A stretch of DNA of 46,166 nucleotides from a virus: the IMG/VR virus record IMGVR_UViG_3300045741_000533, positions 1 through 46,166 of that record; one strand, 5' to 3'. The notes below the pieces were generated by a model. The model was not told the origin of the DNA and made no database searches. It saw only the letters and a program-made list of their open reading frames with translations. The translations under genes were made by a program, and so were the position numbers. This document shows positions 46,017 to 46,166 of this stretch, piece by piece (positions within the stretch are counted from its first letter, which is position 1; each line of letters starts with the position of its first letter).

Positions 46017-46166
46017 GCCCTCCGGCGTGGCGGCTTCTTAGGCCGCCGCCCTCAAGTCCTCGAGCCACTGAGCCGACTCAAAGGCCAGCTCGACGTCGAG
46101 TACGGTCCACCTCGTGCGCGCCGCCTCGATCGCGTCAGGGCCAAACTTCCCCGCGAGGTACGCGAT
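46017..46166. repeat. Right copy of the terminal overlap
   Basis: This is a direct repeat of bases 1-150 with a single mismatch at 46040 (A here, C at base 24). On the minus strand the A turns a GAA codon into TAA, so this copy ends the chaperone extension eight codons before the TGA at 46016-46014. Either a sequencing error or a real mixed population could explain it. Confidence 0.95.
46038..46166 (-). CDS. T-domain extension, right-edge copy (partial)
   Basis: This is the C-terminal part of the frameshift extension, repeated because the contig ends overlap. The A at 46040 creates TAA at 46040-46038. In the left-edge version the frame runs eight codons further (EEAATPEG) to the TGA at 46016-46014, seven bases before the tape measure ATG codon begins at 46009. 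Treat it as the same gene as the one at bases 1-650. Confidence 0.7.
   Translation of the reverse strand: MAYLAGKFGPDAIEAARTRWTVLDVELAFESAQWLEDLRAAA

Noticed and set aside
1-46166. CRISPR arrays or insertion sequences
   Set aside because: No regularly spaced repeats with unique spacers, and no transposase genes or paired inverted repeats were seen.

Overview
This window is an essentially complete genome of a temperate (or formerly temperate) tailed phage with a contractile tail. Bases 1-150 recur at 46017-46166 with one mismatch, so the molecule closes into a circle of about 46.0 kb. It is GC-rich, densely packed with ATGA, TGATG and GTGA overlaps, and often uses GTG or TTG starts. An M15-type lysis peptidase next to several small membrane proteins with coiled coils suggests a Gram-negative, high-GC host; the sequence does not identify the host further.

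Layout. Nearly everything is on the minus strand and is read from high to low coordinates. (1) 29.1-26.3 kb: tyrosine integrase, two small proteins (one ribbon-helix-helix-like) and a second tyrosine recombinase with altered catalytic residues. (2) 26.3-19.1 kb, early and replication region: small membrane proteins, a DUF5131 (Gp37/Gp68) radical-SAM-like protein, RusA resolvase, a replication initiator with iteron-like repeats inside its gene, a probable helicase loader, and two unusual DNA methyltransferases. (3) 18.8-19.1 kb: a switch region. A small RHH-like regulator on the plus strand faces away from a leftward operon, and a palindromic CAATGCATTG operator sits in the spacer of each promoter. 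(4) 18.8-13.0 kb: YqaJ-type exonuclease, RecT annealase, a DUF7768 protein, a DnaQ-like exonuclease and small terminase. (5) 12.9-11.4 kb: large terminase, then a 600-bp gap with a plus-strand tRNA-like gene and strong minus-strand RNA hairpins. (6) 10.8-1 kb and, through the circle, 46.0-33.2 kb: portal, Mu F-like protein, protease/scaffold, decoration protein, major capsid, connectors, tail sheath, tube, a frameshifted pair of tail chaperones, tape measure, baseplate (Dit-like, plug, hub, spike, gp25-like, gpJ-like) and fibre or adhesin genes. (7) 33.2-30.2 kb: lysis cassette (M15 peptidase, holin and spanin candidates) with a small helical-hairpin protein that may be an Acb2/Tad1-like nucleotide sponge. 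(8) 29.16-30.13 kb: a lone plus-strand secreted protein, probably a moron.

How it works together. The RHH-like protein and its twin operators probably decide whether the leftward recombination, packaging and structural genes are expressed. YqaJ, RecT and RusA provide recombination, and the initiator and loader start replication. The structural genes build a short-tailed myovirus-like virion. Four structural-gene boundaries carry an identical 14-nt motif followed by a hairpin and then a start codon, which looks like an undescribed post-transcriptional or promoter signal.
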